64,000 nt of DNA from Rapana venosa. Its lineage: Eukaryota; Mollusca; Gastropoda; Neogastropoda; Muricidae. The translations under genes were made by a program, and so were the position numbers. The notes beneath the pieces are model-generated. The model was not told the DNA's origin. It saw nothing but the letters and a program-made list of their open reading frames with translations, and did no database searches. The stretch lies in assembly GCA_028751875.1 (NCBI GenBank), contig CM054156.1, positions 56,320,061 to 56,384,060 of the forward strand. The letters are read 5' to 3'. Numbering within the stretch: the stretch's first letter is position 1; every line of letters starts with the position of its first letter. Below are positions 1 through 11,473 of this stretch, piece by piece.

Positions 1-1110
1 TAGCAAAAAAAAAAAAACAATAATAGAATAATGAAGACTATGATATAGATATGGATGATTTGATTACGCCAGCGATGATATGGGTGAAGCGGCAACAACT
101 GTACACCCTTGCATTCAGTCTTAATAGAAATTATTAGAAAGCAGGGGTTAAAGATTTTCAACATACAAGTTTGGACAACCCACGCCAGAAGTACTAGACC
201 ATACGACTATGAATGGAAACAAAGACAATCTGTATGCTGTAAACCGACATCGGACAAAATGGTATTTATTAACAAAAAGAAAAATAATCCAAATCATTTT
301 TAAGCAAAAAATACACTCAAGCCGAGACTAAGATTTTGCTAAGGCAATAGAAACAGGGTATTAGTGATGCACTGACTACTAACAGACGCCTACACAAGCA
401 GTTGCACAACTCACAAAATGCTGAACAAAACCTACCTACCAACAAACATTGAAAGTCTACCACTTGAAGACTAGCACAGTCTGCAAACACAATAACTGAA
501 GACTATTCTATGAGTTAAACTAGCTTCACACTAAGCAGAACGAAGACACAAGCACTGAAAACAATAAATGATCAACCCCTACCCATGAGAGAAAAAATGG
601 GGCGCAATCAAGCACTACAGAGTATTAGAGCGAACATGATAAATAATTTTACAAAGCTAGGCGATTTACCTCACGCATAGAACTAGAAAAGAAAAAAGCT
701 AGCAGAAGCAGACGATGCAAATCTTGACCAGAAGTAAAAGAAAGAATCACACACGTCTAAAAAATCGTGCAAGATGAATGCCAAGCAAATTAGAGGGGTC
801 CCCCCCCCCACCCCTTTTTTTAAACAAAACAGACAACCAACTCAATCTCAGGTTAGCAGAATAAAAGAAACAATTCAATCAAATTCTATTATGAAAATAG
901 TAACCCTGAACGGAAAGAATCCGTAAACATGTATTTTCGCGAGCAAGGCATAACACTGTCATTATAATACAGCATTGGTTTCAGTCTATTATGCACACTT
1001 GGGGTATGCGTGACGAGGAACACATTCCGCCCCAACCCCACCACCACCTTCCGCACCCACAGCACAGCTGGGTTAGGAAACAAATCGTCCACTTACTGAC
1101 CTATTAAAAA
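1..1110 (+). other. Unassigned viral frames right of the capsid gene (first copy)
   Basis: Same sequence as 16,378-17,487: acidic N-terminal piece, 64-codon frame at 109-303, Lys/Glu-rich piece near 620-780 and His/Pro-rich piece near 1,000-1,080. The adjoining capsid gene is cut off by the window start. No family recognised. Confidence 0.4.
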
Positions 1111-1232
1111 AATTAGCCTACAAAGTTGGCAATGGCACTTCCTGGTATAATTTGGTTCTGTTGTTACTGGCTATAATCAACACAGGTAAAGTTGTGGGAT
1201 TTATGGCCGAACATTTATGGGCGTTACTGGTT

Positions 1233-2470
1233 TTAGTTGTTGGTTTTCTTCTTTCTAAAATAAAGATAAGCAAGGCCGCTTAAAACAAGTATACTTGTTA
1301 AAGCAGTTATTTCATCATAGTGACTGTCTCTTACAAGGGGAATAATTAATTTTTTTGTTTGCTCTGTGGTGGGGGTAGTAGTTCTTTCCCTTGTTTCTTG
1401 TGTCGGACTTACTACACTTGTTTCTTGTGTCGGACTTACTACACTTGTTTCTTGTGTCGGACTTACTACTGATACTACTGATGCTGTATTGTTTATACTT
1501 TGATTTTTTCCAAGCAGCACATCATCTCCAGCAATAATAATATAGTTTGTTGTAAGTTTGTAATTGTTCCTATTTGTACCTGCATTTTGGAAGGCAGCAT
1601 ATATAAACCATGTCCTATTCCAAGGGTCTACCTTAGACCGGTGCATAGTGATGAACATCCTTGATAATGCTTGATGCTTTATGAAGGTCAACGACCTGGA
1701 GTTAAAAACTGTCTACAAGATTTGGCTAGAAACTGCTTTTGAGCATCAAACCCAGTGCCACCAATAATAACTACCGGACCTTGTCTGTTGCCTGTGCACC
1801 AAGCAAGCACCACACATAGGTCCCGAACAGAGTCATTAATCCTCCTCTAATCCTGGTCTTTGTTAACCCTTCACTCTTATCAAGAATAAAAGTCATCCAT
1901 GCATACATAGTGCATTTGCCTATTTGAACCTAGAACAACTCTTGCAACCGGTGAGGAAAGATGTCTTTGGCGGCCACCATCATAGTTATACCTCCTGTGC
2001 ACACCCCACAAATACAGAGTCCCCATGCCAGATTTTTGTCCTGTGCTTGTTCTGAATGCAGTCTTAGAATCAATATTGAACTCATTGCACACCCTCATAC
2101 GCCTTCATGTTAATCCTACTATGAAGGATGAAGTTACAATCAGTGGGCAGTGGACCTGCAGTTCAGATAACACATGCCTGAAACTGATAGTACACATGAA
2201 AAACTTTACACAGACTTTACTAACTGGTTGGATGTTCATGTGTCCAGCATATGACACACCAACAAGGCCGTAGTTGTCCAGTGGATAGCTAAAGTTTAAG
2301 TTGGTTTTGATAGAACTTATAGGAATAGACAACCATGTTCGCAAGTGGCAATCAACCTTAATTTGATGGGTTTAAGTAATGATTTCAGTGGGTTGGGAAC
2401 TTTTACTTCGAAGATCAATGTCTCTGACACAGCAACATCTAGCTATTAAAAACCATAGTCCTTTGGGTTA
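1233..2470 (-). pseudogene. Predicted C-terminally anchored membrane protein of the viral element, broken (first copy)
   Basis: Frames 2,344-2,105, 2,098-1,880 and 1,691-1,233 on the minus strand. The last is open for 152 codons here (its nominal start is a TTG, so it is probably the 3' part of a longer gene). It ends with the SVVSPTQET triplication, a Thr/Pro stalk, a single transmembrane segment and a lysine-rich tail. The upstream fragments contain DNYGLVGVSYAGHM and GMGTLYLWGVHRRYNYDGG, not recognised. The stretch 1,700-1,880 has no long open frame and probably carries more than one frameshift. Confidence 0.5.
1390..1470 (-). repeat. 27-bp triplication encoding the stalk of the membrane protein
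   Basis: Three perfect head-to-tail copies of a 27-bp unit (CTTGTTTCTTGTGTCGGACT then TACTACA on the plus strand), in frame with the minus-strand gene and giving three SVVSPTQET units. It is the only in-frame tandem repeat in the element. Confidence 0.9.
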
Positions 2471-2639
2471 ATAGTGAGATCCAGCCATTGTATTTTGCCA
2501 TCTTTATTATATTTATAACAATTATTAATTCCTAATAGTAGATAAAATGTTTATAACACAAACAAAACATCCAATCAGGTGTACCTGTTCAACTAGCCAT
2601 TCCTATTGACAACCGCGCTGTCAACCATAAAACTGTTGC

Positions 2640-2665
2640 TTTGCATGAGTCTTCTACAAAAGTAA

Positions 2666-2700
<35 letters not shown>

Positions 2701-4980
2701 CATGACCAACATCGACAGCGCAACAACTGGAATAAAAAATATGATCCTAGTACAGAGCGTTTAATATATTTACTGGAAGAATGTTATTATGATTTCTGCA
2801 CACACTGGGAAAAGGAGCGCTTTCAGTCCAACGGTATCATCACTAAAAACTTCAACCAAGCTAGTCCTTAAGAGTAAAACTCTACTGACTTTTCTTCATT
2901 TATAAGTATGCCAAACGCCTTATGCAGAAAAGCTTGGTTTTTTTCGAGCCTCTATTTACAGCGATTATAATGATGGTCCTGAAGTAGAGTTTGGTTTCTT
3001 TGATGATGTTGGCGAGGACAAAACCTTTGTCCGGGAAAAGACCCCATTGACTTAGGCGGTAATCACTTTTGCTTTTTGTACACCTGTCACATTTAAACAC
3101 AACACAAACACCAAGTGTATGAAAGGCTTCTTCCATCATACAGACCCCATCTGATCTAAAACTAAGAATCAACCAACTAGCAGGGCAAAAGTACTGTGAA
3201 ATGGGCTGCCACAATAGCTTTACTACACTTCATATCAAAGAGCTAGAAGAAGGCTCCATGAAACACTGTATAACCATCAAAGACGCAGCACAAAACAGTT
3301 GGACTGGAAAAAATTTACATATACAATTATGATAATAAAATAATATAAATACAATATCATACATAACCATGTCACGCGGTCCTGTAATAAGAGCACCTGA
3401 AACATGCCAAACTATTGAGCTCTAAAGATCATGATGATGTACAAGAGTTTGAGAAGGATGGGGGGGGGGGGGGGGGGGAGAAAAAAATTGGAGAAGTTTA
3501 CCGCTTTTGATTATACAACTGATGGATACTACAAAAAGCGTACAGCAATAGAAGAAAGCTAAGAAACCTCCTCGGGTCCTAAACTAGAAACAGTTGCGTA
3601 ATGTTTGAAGCTGAAGCATTAGCAGATGATGCTATTTACTTACAAAGTAAACATATAAAGCTAATAAATGGGCACATCAAACCAAGCATCGACTTTGCAG
3701 ATCAAGTTTGAGTTATTAGTCCATACACTCTCTATGCACACGACAGAACTTTCCATAAAGCCCATAAATGCGGGGCACCATAAACATGCACTAGCCTAGT
3801 CAATCAGCAAGCAGAAATGAAGTAAAGATGAATAGCATTACCGAATAAGGCACTGTTACTTGCTTCATAGAAAAGACTCATTGACTAACACACCACATTG
3901 CTACGATTTCATTCCATACTTTCCCTCTGGAAAGATCATACAACATTGGTGTTTGTTCTGGTTGCAAGAGAAGAAAGAGCTTCTTTCTTGTTCACAATGA
4001 TGGGATTACTATAACTGAAAAGACCTCGACGTTGATGCCCTCAGATTTGCAAATTGCTATTTCGGAACGAGCAGCAGTGACAATGACAGTGAAGGGAACA
4101 TTTCCCAGTAATAAATTCAACTTGCTTCCTAGACCAACCACAGCTGACACAATTAGCAAACCTCAATCTACACCACATTGACCTTGTTGCAGTCACCTAT
4201 TAACACATATTTTTTGATGTCCGACAAGCAATTACAAGACTTACTGAATGAATACCAATAAAAATTACACACAACATTTTTTAAACATTATAAGAAGAAG
4301 ATGACGACCGCAAATATCCTAAAGGTTCCTAGTGCAACCAGACCTACCTCTTAAGATAATGCTAATACCTTTTCGTTTGACAAACATTACCCAGAAGCAG
4401 CATACATTGAAGCAACAACTAGAGCAACGTATACAAAATGCAGCGAGGTACAGATCAGCATTTTAACTTGTGGTTGAGCTCTATTTACTACAGGTACAGC
4501 AACACTGCAGCTGCAGCAGGAACAGGCATTGCTCTCTTGCTACTGAATTGCATGCTCCTGCATCTATAGCATTGGGCTCTGTTTTCAATAACAGCAGGAG
4601 CCTGTTCATTTGGTTCACATCAGTCTTTCGAAGAAGTTGTTGTAGTAAACTAGAAAAACATTATGCCGTGTTGCCTGAGACATTAGCCAAGCTAAGCTCA
4701 TTCAGGCTCATTATTAGCAAAAGGCTCTAACAGATTCCACAATATCAGAAGAGGATTTCAAGCGTCTTCAGGAATGACTACGAGACTACAAGCGTCAAAA
4801 AGTTCGACCTCCATAACAAAGAAACACAAAGCTAATCCTGTGGACATTGACTCAATAAAAAAGGAAATATAAAAAAGGGTATCTCTTGGCTTGGACAATA
4901 CTCAGCTGAGTACTCTATTAAGGAGCAAGAATTACCTGCGGTAATTCACTGCTCATACCGGTAGCAAAAGCAAAAAACAA
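2640..4980 (+). other. Unassigned plus-strand gene block upstream of the polymerase (first copy)
   Basis: Identical to 19,015-21,355. The same fragmentary plus-strand frames are seen at 2,955-3,055, 3,600-3,710, 4,035-4,100 and 4,470-4,730, with G runs at 2,666-2,699 and 3,460-3,478. An overlapping 104-codon minus frame (3,214-2,900) is probably a shadow of the plus-strand acidic segment. Confidence 0.4.
2666..2699. repeat. Poly-G run, 34 bases
   Basis: An uninterrupted 34-G run, matched exactly in length at 19,041-19,074. Runs of this length are rare in genomes and common as consensus artefacts. It would add 11 glycines to a 76-codon frame if real. Confidence 0.9.
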
Positions 4981-4987
4981 GAAAAGC

Positions 4988-5007
4988 AATTAATTTAATT
5001 AATTAAT
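4988..5007. promoter_or_regulatory. AT-rich spacer TTAATTTAATTAATTAATTT before the polymerase gene
   Basis: Near-palindromic A/T block ending about 17 bp before the polymerase ATG at 5,024. The same motif type recurs just after the gene end (8,472-8,484). Probably an intergenic signal (TATA-like or polyadenylation-type); function is inference. Second copies are at 21,363-21,382 and 24,847-24,859. Confidence 0.35.
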
Positions 5008-5023
5008 TTTTTTTCTTACTATA

Positions 5024-8000
5024 ATGGAGTTAGAGATTTTTATTGTAAGGCTCCAGTAAATGGACAAAGTGTTTTTATTTTCATACAACTGAGCTGAGGG
5101 TTTTACACAAATGCAAAACGTTGTAGCAAAGTAATCCAAGAGCAATCGCACAAAATACCAGACAACCCCAAAACAAAATACCACCAGTAAAGGTGGCAGT
5201 GGGTTTGGCTGAAATCTATACAACAAACAGCAAACACAGACGAACCAATTAACTGTTCATGGTTCAACACCACAACCAGCACTGAACTCCTTTGAAGAGA
5301 GCTCAACCCAACATGGGCAGATGAGATGATGCGCAACTTCGAATATTCTGCAAAAACAGCAGAATGAGGGATCAGGATGGACAGGTTTGGTAAAGGTCTT
5401 CCGCATAGAACTAAAGCAAACAAAAGTTTTCATCCTATTGTTTGGTAGAAGATACATCCCATGCCCCCTGATGTTGTAGCAAAAACGTGCTGTGCTGAAC
5501 ATTCAGAACAAAGGATGACAATGTGTTATGTGGTGTTGCGGCTAGGCTGTTTCATGTAACAAAGAATGCAGGAGGAGAGTTTCAAACTAAATATCATGAA
5601 CATTGTAACAAGCTTGACTTCACTGGCATTGTCTTTCCTTGGCTGTTAGGAGCATAGACAATTTTGAGAACTAAAAACCCCTTCATCAGTGTAAATGTGT
5701 ACACCTGGGAAGATGGCGTCCCCAAAGGACCCAGCGGGTTAATGACCACTTAGATCTCTAAGAAAGTCTCACCACAATTAAGGTAATCCTGATAATAACC
5801 AGTAGACCTCTTGCTAGTAGTAATGAAACCAGTTATCATTATACACTCATTAGAACAAATGAGAGACTTATCTTGCCAGACAACAAAAACATCGGGAAAA
5901 AACAAAAAGTTATTGCCGACGATCTTTGGTATCGTTTACCCATCTTTTAACAGGCAGCAGACAAACACAGAAAACATTGTATGAGTGAACCTGCAGCAAT
6001 CACTGAAACTTGTGAAACACCAAAGCCAGGAGCAGTGTAAGTCAAGAAATATAACGAAAGCTACAAAAGAGTCCCTAGAAGTGTATGCCGACTAAGGAGT
6101 CTATCATTGTGCCATAACCAAGGAACACAGCACACCGGAACAAGTGCCAAAACAGTCTTACCTCAGTAATCATCAAGTCTGGTTCTTTTGCTTATGTTGT
6201 TGTTAGATTGGATGGTGCACACACAGAAGCCCAGTTTTTGCATAGAGGACCAACGCGCTAAGCTTTTTTCCTTGAACACAGGAAAAGCCAATCATAACCA
6301 CTTACTCTTCAACAGCTAACCCTACAAGAGATCATTATGACAGAAGAAGACCAGGAACCGTATGCTTCTGCCACACAATGCTGGATTTGTGGTAATCCGC
6401 TGTCAGACCGAGCTCACAGTCAGAGATCATACCACATCACAGTGTAAGTTTCGTGGAGCAGCACATAGTAATGAACCAATCCACAACTAAAAGTAGATCC
6501 CAAAATCATGGAAGCTGCCAAGTTCTTCTCCACAATCTAAAAGGATACACTCACACATAATCATGCATGCAAGTAACTGATGAGTATAAGGCTTACTGCA
6601 ATGCTCAGTATCAGAGAAGTACTCCTGCCTTTTACACTAGAATAGCTTGTTCCTTCTTTGATCTGCACAACATCCTGAAGGGGGGGATCTCTATAGTCCT
6701 TGGTCCATCATCACATGAGTACTTGCTCAATTAACAGAAAAATACATCGACACATGACGCTCGTGCGAAAAGGCTTCTATACCTTATGAGTACAGGGCTC
6801 ATGGGAAAGCTTTGAAGACGAAGAGCTGCTTCCAAAGAAGCATTCTTCAGCATAATTACAGGTTAAAGGAATCAGTGACGATGACTATCAGCATGCTCAG
6901 TGGGCAAAGGCAAAAGAAGCAGTGTCGGACGATGGGCGATTACCATGATCCGTATCTCCTTGCGATGCATGTTTGCTTGCTGATGTCTTTGAGAACAACA
7001 GAAAGACCGGAATTAAACATTATGGACTAGACCCATCACACTATATTACAACACCGGAATGTCTTGGGATGCTTTCTTGAAGTTTACTTGGATGCCGATG
7101 ATTTGTTTGCTGATTTGCCAATGCTCCAAATGATTGAGGATGGCCTGCGTGGTGGCACAGTATGGCGATCGCACAATACTGTAAGGCCACAACAAATTAT
7201 ATTTAGAGACTATGATCCTAGCAAAGCTTCTAACTACATCATGGTACTTGGATGCAAACAATCTGTAAGGATGGCAAGTGTCAGTCACTACCACTAAGAA
7301 ACTTCATTTGTTTAATGTACCTTTTGCTGCTGATAGACTCTAAAAGCGTTGTCACAAATGGGTGGCCTGTTCAAAGCACTAGATTGGATCTTAGAAGTAA
7401 TTTAGTCTAGTCCCCCATGACTACATGCTGCGCACAATGACAACCAATGGCTGCAAGAAGCTCAAAACATCTCCAAAAGAACACCAAAGCTTGTACCAAA
7501 CTTAAATACAAGAGCAAGTATGTTTTGTCAACTGACAGACTGGCTACAGTTCTTGTCTACCCTAAGGCATGGGTTCATTCTACTGCTGATCATCGTATCA
7601 TTGTGTTTGACCAAGAGCAATTCAAGAAACCATAACATCAAGAAGAACACTGATCTGAGAACGAAGGCAACCGATGCTCAGAAAAGGATTACTTCAAGCT
7701 CGATTAACAATACTGCTTTGGGTAAAACAATGGAGAACCCACACAAAGAAAAGATTTAGATTATAGTCCCAAAAGAAAATAAGCCATAAAGCAAACATCA
7801 AAGCCAAGCTATCAGACTCAGGCCATTTCATGACAGTCTGTTGGCAATCATGATGAAGAAGTTGCAGGTTAAACTAACAAGCCATATTCATTGGGTTAGT
7901 GTGCTGGAGCTGGTCAAAGCTGTAATGCTGAGTTCTTGTTATGATTACTTCAAGCCTAAAACATCTGCTGTAAGGGTCTTGTACACAACACACTCTTTCA

Positions 8001-8474
8001 TCCTAAGACATACCCACAGAAGATATATACAAATGACCTTGTAGAGGATCGCGGCTGGGATCAAGAGTTCATGTTATTGACACCAGTGATTAATCCAAAG
8101 ACAGTCCCGTTGCATTCATCAGTAAACAAAAAGTTATTGGTAAATGAAGGAAGAGATGAAACGCACTATTATCAAAGAATAAAGTAGGCTGAGGGCCAAG
8201 ATGTATAGCGTGCATTGCAAGCCAGACAGGTGTTTATAAAAAAGGCAAAAGGTGTTGGCAAACAGGTGGTCAAAACAAGCATCAGTCATGATAACTACAA
8301 AAGAGTCTCTCTTTGAAAGGTAGAGTATTTCATCAGACACGCCAAAGCTCTAGCTCAACCCTGCACCAAATCAAACAGCTGTGTTAGAAAAAAGACATTG
8401 ATAGCACAGATACAAAACGAGAATATTCCTTCACAGCAGCAACTCAATACCACTAGGACACTGAGAACAAAGTA
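5024..8474 (+). pseudogene. Protein-primed family-B DNA polymerase of Polinton/adintovirus type (first copy)
   Basis: Base-for-base the same as 21,399-24,849, with the same breaks. Longest contiguous pieces are 7,064-7,297 (motif A region, DYDPSKASNYIMVLGCKQS), 7,520-7,759 (motif B region, NNTALGKTMEN) and 7,841-8,044 (motif C region, LYTTHSF in place of a DTDS-containing sequence). The Cys-x2-Cys segment lies at 6,374-6,430. The gene is bracketed by TTAATTAATTAA-type spacers at 4,988-5,007 and 8,472-8,484. Confidence 0.88.
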
Positions 8475-8990
8475 ATTAATTAATGAATTTGTATACCTTT
8501 ATATACGTTTTAAAAATCTTGTATTGAACTCCACAATGGATTGTTTACTCTTTATCAAATACGTATGGTAGTGGTACAATGCCATCGACTCTGCTTTTAC
8601 ATGTGCTGACATCTAGAAGACTTTGGTGAGCAAGTAGATATAAAACTTGATCATGGCACAAAAGAAGAGGTGCTAAATAATATTACTAGGAAGTTGTAAG
8701 TATGATGAGAGAGAGTCCAACCCCTTTCAGTATGTATCAAAGAATGTTCCCATAACTGTAGTAACAAAAACAGTTTAGATGAGACCATACAGTCACTTAC
8801 TTCTGAAGAAATAGTAGCCCCTACCTTACTGAAGCGGCCTGTATTAGGTGGCACTAACTGCAGTTCCTCTCTAACCAAAGCCCGCTGTGGTGCAGGTAAA
8901 TGACCAATAATAAATAGGAGGAACCATCTCCACAACTTTTTATTCAACGTGTCTATGCTCCAGATGGATCTGTTGCTCATTTTGTGACTG
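8475..8990. other. Viral spacer downstream of the polymerase, unassigned (first copy)
   Basis: Holds a 109-codon minus frame (8,980-8,651) and shorter plus-strand pieces (one starts MDCLLFIKYVW near 8,537). The amino-acid make-up favours neither strand clearly and no family is recognised. Identical in the second copy at 24,850-25,365. Confidence 0.35.
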
Positions 8991-9244
8991 TCGCTGGCTT
9001 CACTTCTCCAGGAGCAATACGATATCTCTAGTTTCTTCCAAAGGGTATTAGAGGTTGCTTCGAAGGTGTTTGTTTGGATGTTCTGCTAATAGTTTTATGT
9101 TGATGGCGTCCACCGGATTTAAACCCTGTGGCTTAGTTATCTCAGAGTTCATTGCTCTCAAAAACTGGGTCAGTTGTTATTAAAAGCTGCCTGTCCTTTC
9201 CAGAACCCATTTGGTGTGTAAGTAGATGCTTAGAGAGTTTTTGG

Positions 9245-9870
9245 CATCCATTGTTTCATAATATAATACATAAAAAAAATTGCGCTGGTGGTTAACCAAC
9301 CTTTTGTGCTAAAAGTATACTATTGTCAGCCACCACAAAAAAGCAATCTCGCCTGTCTTCTGGTTTCAGAGGGATATGATAATAATCACGAAGCTGTGGC
9401 TTAGTAATAAGGGATATTTGGTTTGCCTTTCACAATGTAGTAACTCTTTTATTGCCCCGACAACATCAGAAAATGTTTTTGCAGCATGTCCCTTGTTTTC
9501 ACGAAGTTTTATCATTAATAAAGTCTAACTGAGCAATTCTTTGTCTTTCGATTCTCTGCCTGTGCTCTGTTTCAGTTGTTCTATATTGCTTTACCTGTCT
9601 CTCCTTTCTTCGTCTGTATGATTTAGAAAACCAGTAGTTGCTGAGCCTGTAAAAGCAAGTGCGTTGAACTACACACCACCAACCACATCACTAAAGAAGC
9701 CATTTCTATTTATGGACAATAATTTATCTGGAATGATTCCCTGCTTTACCAAGAAGTCTTTATGTAGCAATGGATGACTTGTTACAACGCACAACTAGCC
9801 TTGGTGCGCTTGTCTTCAAAGTCTAGTTTTCCTAAATCTGCAGCTCATTTTTAGAAGACTCTTTCCTAAC
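9245..9870 (-). pseudogene. Unrecognised coiled-coil protein of the viral element, broken (first copy)
   Basis: Same fragments as 25,620-26,245, here with the charged helix at about 9,534-9,594 and the PLKPEDRRDC piece near 9,330-9,370. Identical breaks. Confidence 0.4.
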
Positions 9871-9945
9871 ATAGTATAGCCTATCACTAAGACTGCCAAT
9901 AACGGCAGCGTGGTAGACCAGATTGGACTGCATCTTTTGTGTACA

Positions 9946-10460
9946 TCATATTTCTACAATAAATATAAATAATTTATTATATCTATTAATACATATTGAA
10001 TGGATCGTTGTCAGGCTGTTTGCTTTGCAATGGTTGTAGGCTGTGTTGTGTTTTATGGCTTTTGGTTCTTGCTGCGGGTTCGTTGTCTTGCTGGTTGCTT
10101 GCTTGCGCCAACTATATAGGCTGTATAACCAATTCCCATAGCTGATACCATATATTAAGTAAGACGGCATGTTTGTTTTTGGTGGTGCTGTGGACCATTT
10201 TTCTCTGTGTTTACTATAGGCATCTGATTTTCTAATGTTCTCCAGATACGATCTTTGCTTTGCTTGGTTGCTAATTTTAGTCTGACTGATTCATTCTGCT
10301 AACCTCTTGCCAGCTTCAACTCTCCCAGTTTCTTTGTTACAGATGTCCACTTGTGAAAGGAGGGTTTTGCTCTTGTTTCTTGGCATCCTCCTGCTTCCAG
10401 GTGTTCGTGGCTGTGTTTCTGTTCTCCATCTTTCTCCTATATGGTTAAATTTTATATGTT
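9946..10460 (-). pseudogene. Unrecognised small basic/aromatic frames near the right end (first copy)
   Basis: Same as 26,321-26,835: ATG of the basic peptide at 10,386 and the 74-codon frame at 10,170-9,946. Confidence 0.35.
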
Positions 10461-10939
10461 TAAAGTTTTCATACTAGCATGCTACTGGAGCTAACAGAGA
10501 GCCAAAACGGTAATACATATCGAGCCAGTGTCTCCAGTGTTCTAGACAAAATAGGATCTTGTGAAGAGGTCCCTAGGCTAAGTCACTTCTGAGTCCACAT
10601 TAAAGACCCTACTTGTTGCTTTACATAAAGACCAATAACAGTATGCCCTAGCTTTTCACTAACTATGCTCCAAGAAGAGATTCATACCTATTAAAATACT
10701 TATTAACTGTCTTGTTGGTGATAACTGCTGCACCAGTTCAAACTGTTGATGTGTTCCTAAGTAATGCTTTGTTTTACCACAAAGCAATCAGAGAGTACAA
10801 CTCATTCTCCTTCTTATCCAGTAGATTCTTTTTCCATCTTTATTTCTTCTTGACTAGAAACCAGTAGATGTCATGCACAAAAGTTCGTCGCAATACTTGT
10901 TGTCTATCTTTAACCATATACTTGTTGTGTAAAATAATA
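10461..10939. other. Unassigned stretch before the subterminal array (first copy)
   Basis: Short frames on both strands. On plus, one piece reads LLTVLLVITAAPVQTVDVFLS (first 20 residues quoted loosely from 10,711 onward, hydrophobic). Nothing recognised; an integrase was looked for and not found. The second copy is 26,836-27,314. Confidence 0.3.
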
Positions 10940-11235
10940 GTTGTTGTTCTTGACAATGTTGATAAGTTGTTGAAAAGTTGATGATGGGGACTTGTTTATT
11001 GTCTTGACAAGATTCTTAATATAAGTCTTGTTTTAGGTTCTTGATAAGTTTCTTGAAAATGTCTTGGTAAGGTTCTTGTATTTGTTGTTAATAAGATTGA
11101 GTATAAGTAGGTAATAAGATCTTGATAAGTTTTGATTAATAAGTTCTTGACAATTCTTGAAAAGATATTGATAAGTTTGTTAATAACTTCTTGACATGAT
11201 GATATAAAGATCTTGACAATATCTTGATCCGAAAT
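10940..11235. repeat. Subterminal TTCTTGACAA-like motif array, first copy
   Basis: Same array as at 27,315-27,610, next to the right TIR of the first copy. No reading frame of note crosses it. Confidence 0.6.
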
Positions 11236-11473
11236 TGTTTTAGCCTAAATACCCATAATTTATAAAGTTTAACCCATCAAAAATAAATAGTAATTACTTT
11301 CCGTTAAGTAGAGAGATAGGGAAAAAGGTGAATCAAGGTAAACTGCATAGTTTTATATAAAACTATAGCAAGTTTTTGGATTCGATGAGGCGAAGCCGAA
11401 TCGGACCAAAAGTTGCCTGGTTATGAGGATCAACATAAGTATTTGAGCTTGAATCCCCTTTTTCCCAATCTCT
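11150..11473. repeat. Right terminal inverted repeat, first copy
   Basis: Identical to 27,525-27,848 and inverted relative to 13,507-13,830. The left TIR of this copy would lie upstream of the window. Confidence 0.8.

Larger units (their letters stand above)
1..11473. mobile_element. Polinton/adintovirus-like element, right-hand 11.5 kb of a second copy
   Basis: Virtually identical to 16,378-27,848 of the full-length copy, including the frameshifts, stops and a 34-base G run. It starts at the window edge, next to where the capsid gene should begin, so the capsid and ATPase genes of this copy lie outside. The right TIR and the adjoining retrotransposon flank are the same as in the other copy, so this is a duplicated locus (or a duplicated assembly path), not an independent insertion. 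Confidence 0.8.

Noticed and set aside
2641..2871. 76-codon frame with a glycine tract
   Set aside because: The glycines come from the 34-base G run, probably an artefact; flanking codons show no recognised domain.
10711..10800. Possible integrase catalytic region on plus near the subterminal array
   Set aside because: Only a vague hydrophobic resemblance; no DDE acidic residues or HHCC finger seen.
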